A stretch of 64,000 nucleotides of DNA, from assembly GCF_003402575.1 (NCBI RefSeq), contig NZ_BGZJ01000001.1, positions 1,114,501 to 1,178,500 of the forward strand. Direction: 5' to 3'. How positions within the stretch are numbered: position 1 is the stretch's first letter; the number at the start of each line of letters is the position of its first letter. Positions 29,545-37,258 of the stretch are shown in pieces. The DNA is from Mesosutterella multiformis. GTDB taxonomy: Bacteria > Pseudomonadota > Gammaproteobacteria > Burkholderiales > Burkholderiaceae_F. The translations under genes were made by a program, and so were the position numbers. A model generated the notes under the pieces. That model was given only the letters and a program-made list of their open reading frames with translations, was not told the DNA's origin and did not search any database.

Positions 29545-30981
29545 ATGACAGAATCGCAGGATTTTTCATCTTTCCAGCTTGATCCCCGGATCCTTGATGC
29601 TATCAAGGCAATGGGCTATGTGAGCCCGACCCCGATTCAGGCGAAGGCCATTCCTCTCGTGCTTGCCGGACGGGACGTCATGGGCGCCGCTCAGACGGGT
29701 ACGGGAAAGACTGCGGGCTACGGCCTGCCGATGCTGCAGCGGATTCTCCCGAAAGCGAATACGAGCGCGTCTCCTGCGCGACACCCCGTCCGGGCCCTGA
29801 TTCTTGCCCCGACCCGCGAACTCGCGGATCAGGTGAATGAAAATCTCGTTGCTTATGCGGCGAAGACTGGACTCCGGGTCGGCGTGGTGTATGGCGGTGT
29901 TGATATCCGCCCGCAGAGCGATATGCTTCGCCGCGGCATTGAGGTGCTGACTGCTACTCCGGGACGTCTGCTTGATCACATCGAGCAGAAGGCTGTGAAT
30001 CTCTCCCAGGTTGAGATCGTTGTGCTCGATGAAGCCGACCGTATGCTCGATATGGGATTCCTGCCGGATATTTCCCGGATCCTCAACCTGATTCCGAAAT
30101 CGGTTCAGAGCCTCATGTTCTCGGCGACGTTCTCGCCTGAAATCAAGAAACTCGCGAGCCAGTTCCTGAAGGACCCGCAGCTGGTTGAAGTTGCCCGCCA
30201 GAACGCCACGGCGGATACGATCACGCAGGAACTCTACGAAGTGAAGGGTGAGAGCAAGGTTCAGGCCCTGACTGAGCTCCTTCGCCATCATGGTGACGAT
30301 AACGGTCCGATGCGCCAGGTGCTGGTTTTTGTGAATGCCAAGCTGACCTGCCGCCGTCTTACCCGTCTTCTCGTCAATGCCGGGATTCCGGCTGACTCCA
30401 TTCACGGTGATAAGACTCAGGATGAACGCCTGAAGGCACTTGAAAATTTCAAGAACGGCACGACGCATGTGCTTGTCGCTACCGATGTGGCGGCCCGCGG
30501 ACTTGATATCGCCGAGCTCCCCTTCGTGATTAACTTTGATGTGCCGTTCGCGGCGGAAGACTATGTGCATCGTATTGGCCGTACGGGCCGAGCCGGTGCC
30601 AAGGGTCTCGCGATTTCTCTCGCTTCGGGCGAGAACGACGAGAAGCTTGTTGAGGCGATTGAGAAGCTGACAAAGCAGAAGTTTGCGAGAAAGCCTCTTG
30701 AGCTGACCCGCGAGGATCGCCGCCGTTCGACCTCTGACCGCGGTCAGAGGCGTGGTCACGAGACGCATGCGTATCGCTATACTCCGCCTCCCGCGCCTCA
30801 GGATCCGCTTTTTGATCATCCCTATATTGAAAAGACTGGCGCTGTGTCTTCATCCCCGAAAAAAGAAGAGACGCAGCATGCGGCCCGGGCGCTTACCGGA
30901 TATCGGAATCCTTCGTCCCGCCGCCCGGTCTGCGCACTTCTCGGGGGCGGCTTCCGAAAGAAGCGGAATCCGAATCCGTAA
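29545..30981 (+). CDS. rhlE: DEAD-box ATP-dependent RNA helicase, RhlE type
   Basis: RNA helicase for ribosome assembly and RNA turnover. Motifs in order: GYVSPTPIQAKAIP (Q motif), AAQTGTGKT (I), PTREL (Ia), TPGRLLDH (Ib), VLDEADRMLDMGF (II), FSATFS (III), ATDVAARGLDI (V) and HRIGRTGRAG (VI). A basic, Arg/Pro/Ser-rich C-terminal tail from about residue 385 is typical of RhlE. The ATG at 29545 gives MTESQDFSSFQL, the usual start; the frame is open further up into the tRNA, which is not coding. 478 residues. Confidence 0.95.
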   Translation: MTESQDFSSFQLDPRILDAIKAMGYVSPTPIQAKAIPLVLAGRDVMGAAQTGTGKTAGYGLPMLQRILPKANTSASPARHPVRALILAPTRELADQVNENLVAYAAKTGLRVGVVYGGVDIRPQSDMLRRGIEVLTATPGRLLDHIEQKAVNLSQVEIVVLDEADRMLDMGFLPDISRILNLIPKSVQSLMFSATFSPEIKKLASQFLKDPQLVEVARQNATADTITQELYEVKGESKVQALTELLRHHGDDNGPMRQVLVFVNAKLTCRRLTRLLVNAGIPADSIHGDKTQDERLKALENFKNGTTHVLVATDVAARGLDIAELPFVINFDVPFAAEDYVHRIGRTGRAGAKGLAISLASGENDEKLVEAIEKLTKQKFARKPLELTREDRRRSTSDRGQRRGHETHAYRYTPPPAPQDPLFDHPYIEKTGAVSSSPKKEETQHAARALTGYRNPSSRRPVCALLGGGFRKKRNPNP

Positions 30982-31005
30982 TCTGTCAGAGAGGATTCAG
31001 GATTA

Positions 31006-31033
31006 TTGCAATTAATCCTGGATCCGCTAAAAT
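31006..31033 (+). promoter_or_regulatory. Sigma-70-type promoter of the candidate small RNA
   Basis: TTGCAA (31006-31011) and TAAAAT (31028-31033) separated by 16 bases, starting 24 bases after the rhlE stop codon. Transcription would begin near 31040. Confidence 0.5.
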
Positions 31034-31039
31034 TAAAGT

Positions 31040-31197
31040 GTCATTACGAGTTGCGGTTTAAATACACCGCACGCCAACCTGCCTACCCGGGTAAGGTGGT
31101 GGCTCTCAGAGCATTGAGAGAATGAGGTCTCCTCGAGCGGAGGCAATAGAGCGGGAAAGACAAGAGCTCCTCACGTAATGCATGAGGAGCTTTTTTT
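31040..31197 (+). ncRNA. Candidate structured small RNA downstream of rhlE
   Basis: About 155 nt with a promoter in front and a strong intrinsic terminator at the end (AGCTCCTCA/TGAGGAGCT then seven T, 31165-31197). Internal hairpins: GCGGT/ACCGC (31052-31069), CTCTCA/TGAGAG (about 31104-31121) and CCTC/GAGG (about 31132-31144). No ribosome site followed by a sensible reading frame is seen inside it. It does not match 6S, 4.5S/SRP, tmRNA or RNase P signatures. Alternatively it is an independent leader of the AbrB-like gene ended by an attenuator. Confidence 0.45.
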
Positions 31198-31345
31198 ATG
31201 CAGCAACCTGGATGCGCGGCTCGAGGCATCCAGGGCGCCGGGTGATCTCCCGGGCCATCAGGAAGATGGCGGATAGATCGGGTTGGATTTGTTCCATATT
31301 GCCGGACCCGGCATGGTGCCAAAACCGGATAAAAAGGAGCCAAAA

Positions 31346-31582
31346 ATGGCAAACCGTCTTACGATCAAAGGTCAGGTCACGATCCCGAAGGAAGTCCGGG
31401 ATTTTCTTCATCTCACCAACGGCGATTCCGCTGTCGAATTCGTTATTTCTCCTGACGGCTCGGTGAGTCTCCGGAAAGCAGAAACCGAGGTCTCAGCGCC
31501 GTCCACAGACCGTTCCCGCTCTAAGAGCGGCCGGCGTGTCGGCGTCGATGTGCTTAGTCTTTTGTCAGGAGTCTGCATCTGA
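31346..31582 (+). CDS. AbrB/MazE-type DNA-binding protein
   Basis: 78 residues starting MANRLTIKGQVTIPKEVRDFL, the swapped-hairpin AbrB fold found in transition-state regulators and in MazE/VapB antitoxins. The C-terminal part (Ser/Arg-rich, then VDVLSLLSGVCI) has no similarity I recognise. A good AAGGAG lies 6 bases before the ATG. No toxin gene follows, so it is either an orphan antitoxin or a stand-alone regulator. It is 187 bases upstream of the flavoprotein gene and could regulate it; that is a guess from position. Confidence 0.8.
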   Translation: MANRLTIKGQVTIPKEVRDFLHLTNGDSAVEFVISPDGSVSLRKAETEVSAPSTDRSRSKSGRRVGVDVLSLLSGVCI

Positions 31583-31671
31583 GCGGTGCAGTCGCTGGCT
31601 AAAAAATAATTGCCTGATTTTATGTAACTTTTAAATTCTTTCTCTAAGGTTTTGCTGGGTTAAACACTGAT

Positions 31672-31702
31672 GTCGGTCAAACTACGTACGTGTTTGATCG
31701 AC
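31672..31702. promoter_or_regulatory. Inverted repeat upstream of the flavoprotein gene
   Basis: GTCGGTCAAAC and GTTTGATCGAC are 11-base arms with one mismatch around the palindromic centre TACGTACGT. The site lies about 70 bases before the flavoprotein ATG and has the form of a dimeric repressor operator. A GATAAT at 31704-31709 directly beside it may be the -10 box. Confidence 0.55.
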
Positions 31703-31769
31703 GGATAATACCCAACATAACTGGAAAACTACTTCTTTTGAAGGTAGTCAATAAAAAGGAGAAAGAAAG

Positions 31770-33263
31770 ATGACTCAGCTCTCCCGTCGTACGATTCTGA
31801 AGGCCGGCATGGCTGGATTCGCCGCTTCGGCATTCCCGGGAATCGCCTTTGCTAAAGCAAAGAAGGAAGACAAAAAGGCCGCGAAGTCTGCTGCCGCTTA
31901 TGACGCTATCGTGCTCGGCGCCGGTGCTGCCGGTCTGATCGCCGCTATTACCGCTGTGGATTCCGGCGCGAAGCGTGTCGCTATTCTGGAGCAGATGGAC
32001 CGCCCGAACGGCAACGCCATTTACGCTCTGGGCAATATCTGCGGCTGGGGCTCCAAGCGCCAGATCCGTCAGGGCATCAAGGATACGGCCGAGGATTTCT
32101 ATAAGGCCATGATGGTCACCTCCAACTGGAGAGCTGATCCCGCCCTGACCCGTACCTATACGAACGATATTCCCTCCGGCCTCGACTGGCTCGAAGAGAA
32201 CATCGGCATTGAATTCGGCAAGGTGAAGAAAGCCCCGTATCCCCGTGAATGGCGTATTAACCCGATTCTCGGCAAGGGCATTACCGGCGGCTCCCAGATG
32301 GTACAGATGCTCGTCGCTGCCGCTAAGAAGCGCGGTGTCGTTTTCCTCTGGCAGCATCGCGCGGACAAACTGATCACGGACGATCACGAACGCGTGATCG
32401 GCGTCGAAGCTGTTGCTCCGGATGGCCGCAAGAAGTTCTTCACGAAGGGCGGTGTCACGATCGCGACGGGCGGCTTCTCCGCAAATCCTGAAATGGTCGA
32501 TAAGTACATCGGCGGCTGGGCTTCCCGCCTGGCTATCCGCGGTTCTCTTTCTACCACGGGCGCGAATATTTCTCTCGCTCTCCCGCTGAACGCGAAGTTC
32601 GTGAACATGGATCAGTTCCATGCGGGCCCGATCATTGCTGAAACGCATGTGAACCCGAATGAAGTTCTGAACTCCGGCTATGGCATCATCGTTGACCTTC
32701 GCGGCAAGCGCTTCGTCGACGAGGTGAACACCTACGTGATCAAGGCCAAGGCCTGCGCGCAGAACACGATCGAGAACAAGGCCTGGGCTATTGTTGACGC
32801 CGACTGCAAGGTGATCGGCAACATGACGCACCGCTTCGAGCTGCTGAACACCAAGTACTACAAGGCTGATTCGATCGAAGCCCTGGCTAAGGACATCAAC
32901 ATTGATCCGGCCGTGCTGAAGAAGGACGTTGACGACTACAACAACGCCCTGAAGAATGGCACCCTGAAGCAGATGAATCCTCCCTGCTCCTATCGTCAGC
33001 CGCATCCGATCGCGAAGGCGCCGTTCTTCGCCATTCCGTATGAAGGCGGTATGACGGCTACGTTCGGCGGTCCGCTGATCAACACGAAGGCCGAAGTGCA
33101 GACCCTTGAAGGCCACAGCATTCCTGGTCTCTACGCAGCCGGCAATGCCGCTGGCGGCCTCTTCTTCCGCGACTACATCGGCGGTGCCCAGCTGGGCGGC
33201 GCTACGGTCTTCGGCCGTATTGCCGGCCGTGAGATGGCCGCCCGTGCCAAAGCGGCTAAGTAA
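31770..33263 (+). CDS. TAT-exported FAD-dependent oxidoreductase, flavocytochrome-c flavin subunit
   Basis: Periplasmic flavoprotein of the fumarate reductase/KstD-like FAD family. The signal peptide has a twin arginine (SRRTILKAGMAGFAA) and a cleavage-like AFA. FAD binding: AIVLGAGAAGLIAAITAV and LEQ near residues 45-75; C-terminal GLYAAGNAAGGLFF and GGATVFGRIAGREMA. No haem motifs and no FMN-binding domain. The cytochrome gene follows 42 bases later, so the two probably form a split flavocytochrome c, passing electrons from the cytochrome to an organic acceptor. The NRLGGN active-site block of fumarate reductases is not present, so the acceptor cannot be named. 497 residues. Confidence 0.88.
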   Translation: MTQLSRRTILKAGMAGFAASAFPGIAFAKAKKEDKKAAKSAAAYDAIVLGAGAAGLIAAITAVDSGAKRVAILEQMDRPNGNAIYALGNICGWGSKRQIRQGIKDTAEDFYKAMMVTSNWRADPALTRTYTNDIPSGLDWLEENIGIEFGKVKKAPYPREWRINPILGKGITGGSQMVQMLVAAAKKRGVVFLWQHRADKLITDDHERVIGVEAVAPDGRKKFFTKGGVTIATGGFSANPEMVDKYIGGWASRLAIRGSLSTTGANISLALPLNAKFVNMDQFHAGPIIAETHVNPNEVLNSGYGIIVDLRGKRFVDEVNTYVIKAKACAQNTIENKAWAIVDADCKVIGNMTHRFELLNTKYYKADSIEALAKDINIDPAVLKKDVDDYNNALKNGTLKQMNPPCSYRQPHPIAKAPFFAIPYEGGMTATFGGPLINTKAEVQTLEGHSIPGLYAAGNAAGGLFFRDYIGGAQLGGATVFGRIAGREMAARAKAAK

Positions 33264-33305
33264 TGCCCGGACGTAAAGACAAACAGGAATAGAGGAGAAT
33301 TTGAT

Positions 33306-33641
33306 ATGACTAAAGCTTTAGCTGTCCTGGCTGCCGTTGCTTTCGGCCTCAGCCTTTCCATGTCGGCCGGCGCTGCTGATAAGACGCTTGCTGAGATTCA
33401 CGGTTCGGCCTGGCCGAAGAGCGTGAACGGATACGTCGTGAAGGAGCAGTGCAAGGCCTGCCACGGTGATTATTCGAAGCTCGCCAAGATGACGGAAAAT
33501 CTTGACCCGAATCCGCATCACAGCCACCTTGGTGACGTGAACTGCACGGATTGCCATAAGCCTGATCAGGAGAAGCCGCAGCTCGTCTGCAACCAGTGCC
33601 ACAAGTTCACGATCCGTGAAAAGAAGGCTGCTGCCAAGTAA
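33306..33641 (+). CDS. Periplasmic tri-haem cytochrome c (cytochrome c3/CctA-like)
   Basis: 111 residues: Sec signal peptide (1 to about 23, ending SAGAA), then three CxxCH haem sites, CKACH, CTDCH and CNQCH. The spacing and the HHSHLGDVNCTDCH block resemble the haem domain of flavocytochrome c fumarate reductases, which carry four haems; the first site of that domain is absent here. It is the inferred electron donor for the flavoprotein encoded just upstream in the same operon, with electrons probably arriving from a quinol-oxidising membrane cytochrome encoded elsewhere. Confidence 0.9.
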   Translation: MTKALAVLAAVAFGLSLSMSAGAADKTLAEIHGSAWPKSVNGYVVKEQCKACHGDYSKLAKMTENLDPNPHHSHLGDVNCTDCHKPDQEKPQLVCNQCHKFTIREKKAAAK

Positions 33642-33650
33642 TCATTGGCT

Positions 33651-33693
33651 TAAATAAAAGCACAGATGCCGGCAGGTCTCCGCGGCATCTGTG
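33651..33693 (-). terminator. Terminator of the MerR gene
   Basis: CACAGATGCC pairs with GGCATCTGTG around a 13-base loop. The T-run (CTTTTATTT) is on the minus-strand side, so it mainly ends the merR transcript; it may also slow the cytochrome transcript coming the other way. Confidence 0.7.
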
Positions 33694-33717
33694 ATGAGAG
33701 GTCTGAGGCATTCTGCT

Positions 33718-34161
33718 TCAGGCCTCTTCTTTTACGCCTGCATGGATGAATTCCTCTGAATGCGGCAGGGGATCGCGGCCAAAGACCACTTTTTCAGTTC
33801 CTGCGGCAATCGCTTCATCGTAGTAGGCGCACTTGTAGTTGACGACATCGAGTGTTTCTTCAAGCGCTTTGATCCGGTTTTCAATCTCTTTCTTCTGCTG
33901 CCTGAAGAGCTCGCGGCGCTTTTCAAGAGTCGCATCTCCCTCCCGCACCCATTCCGTAAAGAGCCGGATCTGATCAATCGAGAGTCCGGTCTTTTTGAGG
34001 CATTGAATAATCTGAATTGACCCCAGATCGAGATCCGAGAACATCCGATAGCCTGAAGCTCCCCGGCTGAGGAATGGGAGAAGACCGGCTTTATCGTAGA
34101 AAAGGAGCGTCGAGGACGGAATTCCCGTCATCTTTGAAACCTGCTGAATCGTGTATTCCAC
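33718..34161 (-). CDS. MerR-family transcriptional regulator
   Basis: 147 residues. N-terminal winged helix: YTIQQVSKMTGIPSSTLLFYDKAGLL, then SGYRMFSDLDLGSIQII and a coiled-coil dimerisation helix (RRELFRQQKKEIENRIKALEET). The short C-terminal part has two separated cysteines at most, so this is not a classical metal sensor with a cysteine cluster. It is divergent from the interrupted alpha/beta hydrolase, and a MerR-type operator lies between them, so the hydrolase gene is its likely target. Confidence 0.92.
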   Translation of the reverse strand: MEYTIQQVSKMTGIPSSTLLFYDKAGLLPFLSRGASGYRMFSDLDLGSIQIIQCLKKTGLSIDQIRLFTEWVREGDATLEKRRELFRQQKKEIENRIKALEETLDVVNYKCAYYDEAIAAGTEKVVFGRDPLPHSEEFIHAGVKEEA

Positions 34162-34179
34162 GGGTAGTCCCTCTGACTA

Positions 34180-34210
34180 TTGACTTTAAAGTTGACTTTA
34201 ACGTTAATCT
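34180..34210 (+). promoter_or_regulatory. MerR-type promoter/operator with 19-bp spacer
   Basis: TTGACT (34180-34185) and TAATCT (34205-34210) are 19 bases apart, the over-long spacer that MerR-family activators correct by twisting DNA. Inside it lies a palindrome, TTAAAGT-TG-ACTTTAA (34186-34201). The site faces the hydrolase gene and lies next to the merR start. Confidence 0.65.
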
Positions 34211-34296
34211 TATCTCAGCCAAGGAAATCAGTGGACGAACGGAGGGTGGGAAAAGTGCCCCTCATCCACTGCAAAAATGAATGGGAGATAGGAATA

Positions 34297-35418
34297 ATGA
34301 AGATGATGATGTCGAAAAGACTCTTCGCAAAAGTGGCCCTGACGGGAGTTGGGGCGGCGCTTGTGGCACGCGCCGCTCAGGCGCTTGACCGCGCTCCCCT
34401 GAAGGATTCTGTCGCGGTGCCGGAAACGATTGATCCCGCATAGCTCTCGAACGCCTGGGACAAGGTTTTTCCGGAGGATCCGAGGGTGTCGCACCGGAAG
34501 GTTGTTTTCCATAACCGCTTTGGAATCACTCTCGTTGGTGATCTCTACACGCCGAAAACCATGAAGGCGGGAGAGAAGATGAGGGCTATCGCGCTCGCCG
34601 GGCCCTATGGCGCTGTGAAGGAGCAGGTGTCGGGGCGTTACGCTCAGGAGCTCGCGGCCCGAGGATTTCTGACGCTGGCATTTGATCCGTCATTCACCGG
34701 TGAATCCGGCGGGCAGCCCCGGAATGTGACTTCCCCCGATCTCAATACGGAAGACTTCTCTGCTGCGGTTGATTATCTGTCGAACCGCTCTGATGTGAAT
34801 CCGGAAGCGATTGGCATTGTTGGCATCTGCGGCTGGGGAGGCTTTGCTATCAACGCGGCCGCTATGGATCCGCGCATCAAGGCAACCGTGACCTCCACGA
34901 TGTACGACATGAGCCGGGTGATAGCGAACGGGTATTTTGATAAAACGAAGACCCCGGAAGCGATCCGAGCTGAACGGAAAGCGCTGCGGAAGACGCTGAG
35001 CGCGCAGAGAACGGCTGATTACAGGAGCGGCACCTATAAGATGGCGGGCGGTGTGATCACTGAGGTGAAGCCTGATACGCCGCAGTTTGTGCGTGACTAT
35101 CACGACTTTTATCAGACGAAGCTTGGCTATCATCCGCGTTCATTCGGCTCCACAACCGGGGCGACCCTGAGCTCGGTTCTCGACTTCACGAATATGCCGA
35201 TAACGGTTTACGCCGAGGAAATCGAAACGCCGGTGCTGATGATTCATGGTGAGAAGGCTCACTCCCGCTATTTCAGCGAAGACCTGTTCAAGCGTCTGAA
35301 GGGAAGCAATAAGGAGCTTGTCATCATTCCGGGCGCTGTGCACACGGATCTGTACTACAAGATGAATGTGATTCCGTTCGATAAGATCACGTCGTTCTTC
35401 GACGCAAATCTGAAGTAA
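34297..35418 (+). pseudogene. Exported alpha/beta hydrolase interrupted by an in-frame amber codon
   Basis: The full frame would encode 373 codons of a dienelactone-hydrolase-like alpha/beta hydrolase. A signal peptide (SKRLFAKVALTGVGAALVARA) and a linker are followed by TAG at 34441 (codon 49), then the rest in the same frame: NAWDKVFPEDP, FHNRFGITLVGDLY and the nucleophile-elbow region VGICGWGGFAI, where the usual Ser is Cys, then MIHGEKAHSR and a late His in PGAVHTDLYY. Only the single stop interrupts it. GGAGG lies 9 bases before a GTG at 34486, so a 310-residue cytoplasmic form could be made by reinitiation. It is controlled by the adjacent MerR operator. Substrate unknown. Confidence 0.75.
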
Positions 35419-35435
35419 ACAGAATCAGGTTCTGA

Positions 35436-35467
35436 AAGCGGACGATGAAAACCGTCCGCTTTTTTTA
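35436..35467 (+). terminator. Terminator after the hydrolase gene
   Basis: AGCGGACG pairs with CGTCCGCT around a loop of As, followed by seven T. It overlaps the last bases of the convergent rlmD gene. Confidence 0.85.
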
Positions 35468-36871
35468 TTGCACCCGCCGGAGCCGCGCAACGCATTCAAT
35501 ATGCGCGGTATCCGGGAACAGATCAACGGGCTGCAGCGTATCGAGGCAATATCCGAGGTTATGGAACTTCGCCGCGTCACGCGCCAGAGCCTCTGGGCCG
35601 CACGCGATATAGATCACTGTCTCAGGCTCCATGGCGGCAATGATGCCTGGGACAGAGGCTTCAAGCCCTTTTCTCGGAGGGTCGACAAAAACCGTTTTCG
35701 GCTGGATGCCGCGGCTGCAGATATCCGGGAGGATTTTCTCTGCCGGGCCGCAGAAAAATTCGGTATTGGATAAGCCGTTCCTCACCGCGTTTTTCTTTGC
35801 CTCTTCAACGGATTCAGGAACAATCTCGACGCCGATCACGTGTCCCGCCTTTCTGGCGAGCAGCAACGAAATGGTGCCGATGCCGGAGTAGAGATCAAGC
35901 ACAGTATCCTCTGGGCTGATGGAGGCAAGGCGGATCGCGGTGTCATAAAGAACCGGGGTCTGCGGCGTGTTGACCTGCAGAAAGGTTTCGGGTCTCACCT
36001 CAAACTCAAGACCTGAAATTTCAGCGGTGACGGATCCTCTGCCCAAAAGCACGACTGACGTTTCACCTAGGACAAAGTTTCCGGGGCGGGTTTTGATGGA
36101 AACGGTGATATCTGACACACCGGCAGACTGAAGGGCCGAAATCAGGCTTTCAGAGGCAGAGTCAGGGATGGAAGAGGAGGTCACCAAAGTTGCGAGACGC
36201 CCGTTGCTGCCGGCTCTAAGAATAAGACCGCGAAGCAGCCCCGTCTGAGACGTTTCGCTCCAGACCGATAATCCTGAATCCCTGCTCCAGCGAAGCACCG
36301 CATTCGCCGCAACAGCCATCCAGTGCGGGCAGAGTCTGCAGGAGTCAGTTCCGGGCGCAACATGATGGCTTCCCGCTTCGTACATGCCCAGCTTTCGGGT
36401 TCCTGCAGACTCTTCAAAGTAGAGCACCGCTTTGTTGCGGTACCCAGAGTCAATCCCGTGAGGCATCGGAATCGGATCCAGTATCTGAGATGCCCCGCCA
36501 GGGGTCGCGCTGAAAAGCTTCTCGAGGAAACGCTTTTTATAAGAGAGCTGAGCCTCGCTCGTGAGTTCAATCAAAGGGCACCCGCCGCAGAGCGCTGAAG
36601 CAGGGCAGGGAGAACCCCGGCGGCCGGGGGATTTCCGAATGAAACGTGAAACACGTCCGATAGCGGAATGAGCCCCTTTTTTAGGCAGTTCAACCACGGC
36701 CTCAACCGCATCGCCAGGCAGCGTGCCGGGAAGAATCACCCGGACAGTCTTCCCTGAAACTTCAGTCCAAGCGATGCAGCTGCCATTTTTTCCCAGCTCC
36801 TCAGCGGTCAGCTGAACCGTGAGAGAAGAGGGGGCTGTTGTCTCAGTGCGTTGGGAAGAAAAAGAGTTCAT
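35465..36871 (-). CDS. rlmD: 23S rRNA (uracil-C5)-methyltransferase RlmD-type
   Basis: SAM-dependent, iron-sulfur RNA methyltransferase; by family it methylates U1939 of 23S rRNA. The N-terminal TRAM-like domain spans about 18-80. The cluster cysteines are in CPASALCGGCPLI and further on CRLC. SAM motif DLYSGIGTISLLLA; substrate/catalytic blocks VDPPRKGLE and IACGPEALARDA. In RlmD the last block is usually IVYVSCNP with the nucleophilic Cys; here it reads IYIACGPEA, with the Cys kept. 468 residues. A 5-uracil methyltransferase acting on tRNA or another 23S site is the alternative. Confidence 0.88.
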   Translation of the reverse strand: MNSFSSQRTETTAPSSLTVQLTAEELGKNGSCIAWTEVSGKTVRVILPGTLPGDAVEAVVELPKKGAHSAIGRVSRFIRKSPGRRGSPCPASALCGGCPLIELTSEAQLSYKKRFLEKLFSATPGGASQILDPIPMPHGIDSGYRNKAVLYFEESAGTRKLGMYEAGSHHVAPGTDSCRLCPHWMAVAANAVLRWSRDSGLSVWSETSQTGLLRGLILRAGSNGRLATLVTSSSIPDSASESLISALQSAGVSDITVSIKTRPGNFVLGETSVVLLGRGSVTAEISGLEFEVRPETFLQVNTPQTPVLYDTAIRLASISPEDTVLDLYSGIGTISLLLARKAGHVIGVEIVPESVEEAKKNAVRNGLSNTEFFCGPAEKILPDICSRGIQPKTVFVDPPRKGLEASVPGIIAAMEPETVIYIACGPEALARDAAKFHNLGYCLDTLQPVDLFPDTAHIECVARLRRVQ

Positions 36872-37162
36872 TCGGGATCAGACCGGTGAGTGATGACGGG
36901 GAAAAGTATTTTCGATGAAATTCAAGGATCCGTCAGGTAATACATCAGAAGGTACACTTTTTTACAGAAGAGTTTTGATGTCAGAGGCTTCAAAAGTCTC
37001 GTTTTCTCCGCTGTTTTTGCGCTTATTTGTGTCGTTTTAAAATGGATATTTTTGTTGTTTATTAATATCAAATTATTGAAAAATAAGTATTTAATAAATT
37101 TTCAAAAACCGTAATCATTCACATTTAAAGCGAAAATATTCCACAGAAAATCATTTTTGCTT
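36872..37162. other. AT-rich DNA between rlmD and the IS30 element
   Basis: 291 bases with no gene. From about 37020 on it is strikingly AT-rich (TTTAAAATGG, TTATTAATATC, AATAAGTATTTAATAA) compared with the GC-rich surroundings, which may have made it an IS target. It should also contain the rlmD promoter. Confidence 0.5.
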
Positions 37163-37165
37163 GGC

Positions 37166-37188
37166 GAATTATCACTTCAAGTGCAAAG
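37166..37188 (+). repeat. IS30 left terminal inverted repeat
   Basis: GAATTATCACTTCAAG followed by TGCAAAG; partner at 38244-38266 with two mismatches in 23. Confidence 0.85.
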
Positions 37189-37258
37189 CCTGAGAAAAGA
37201 ATAGTGGCCCATAAAGCTTCCATAATAGAGATTGTCAAGATAACTATAGAGGGAGCTC

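Noticed and set aside
31040-31197. 6S, SRP or tmRNA identity for the candidate small RNA
   Set aside because: The central bubble of 6S, the GGAA/AGCA tip of SRP RNA and the tag frame of tmRNA are all absent.
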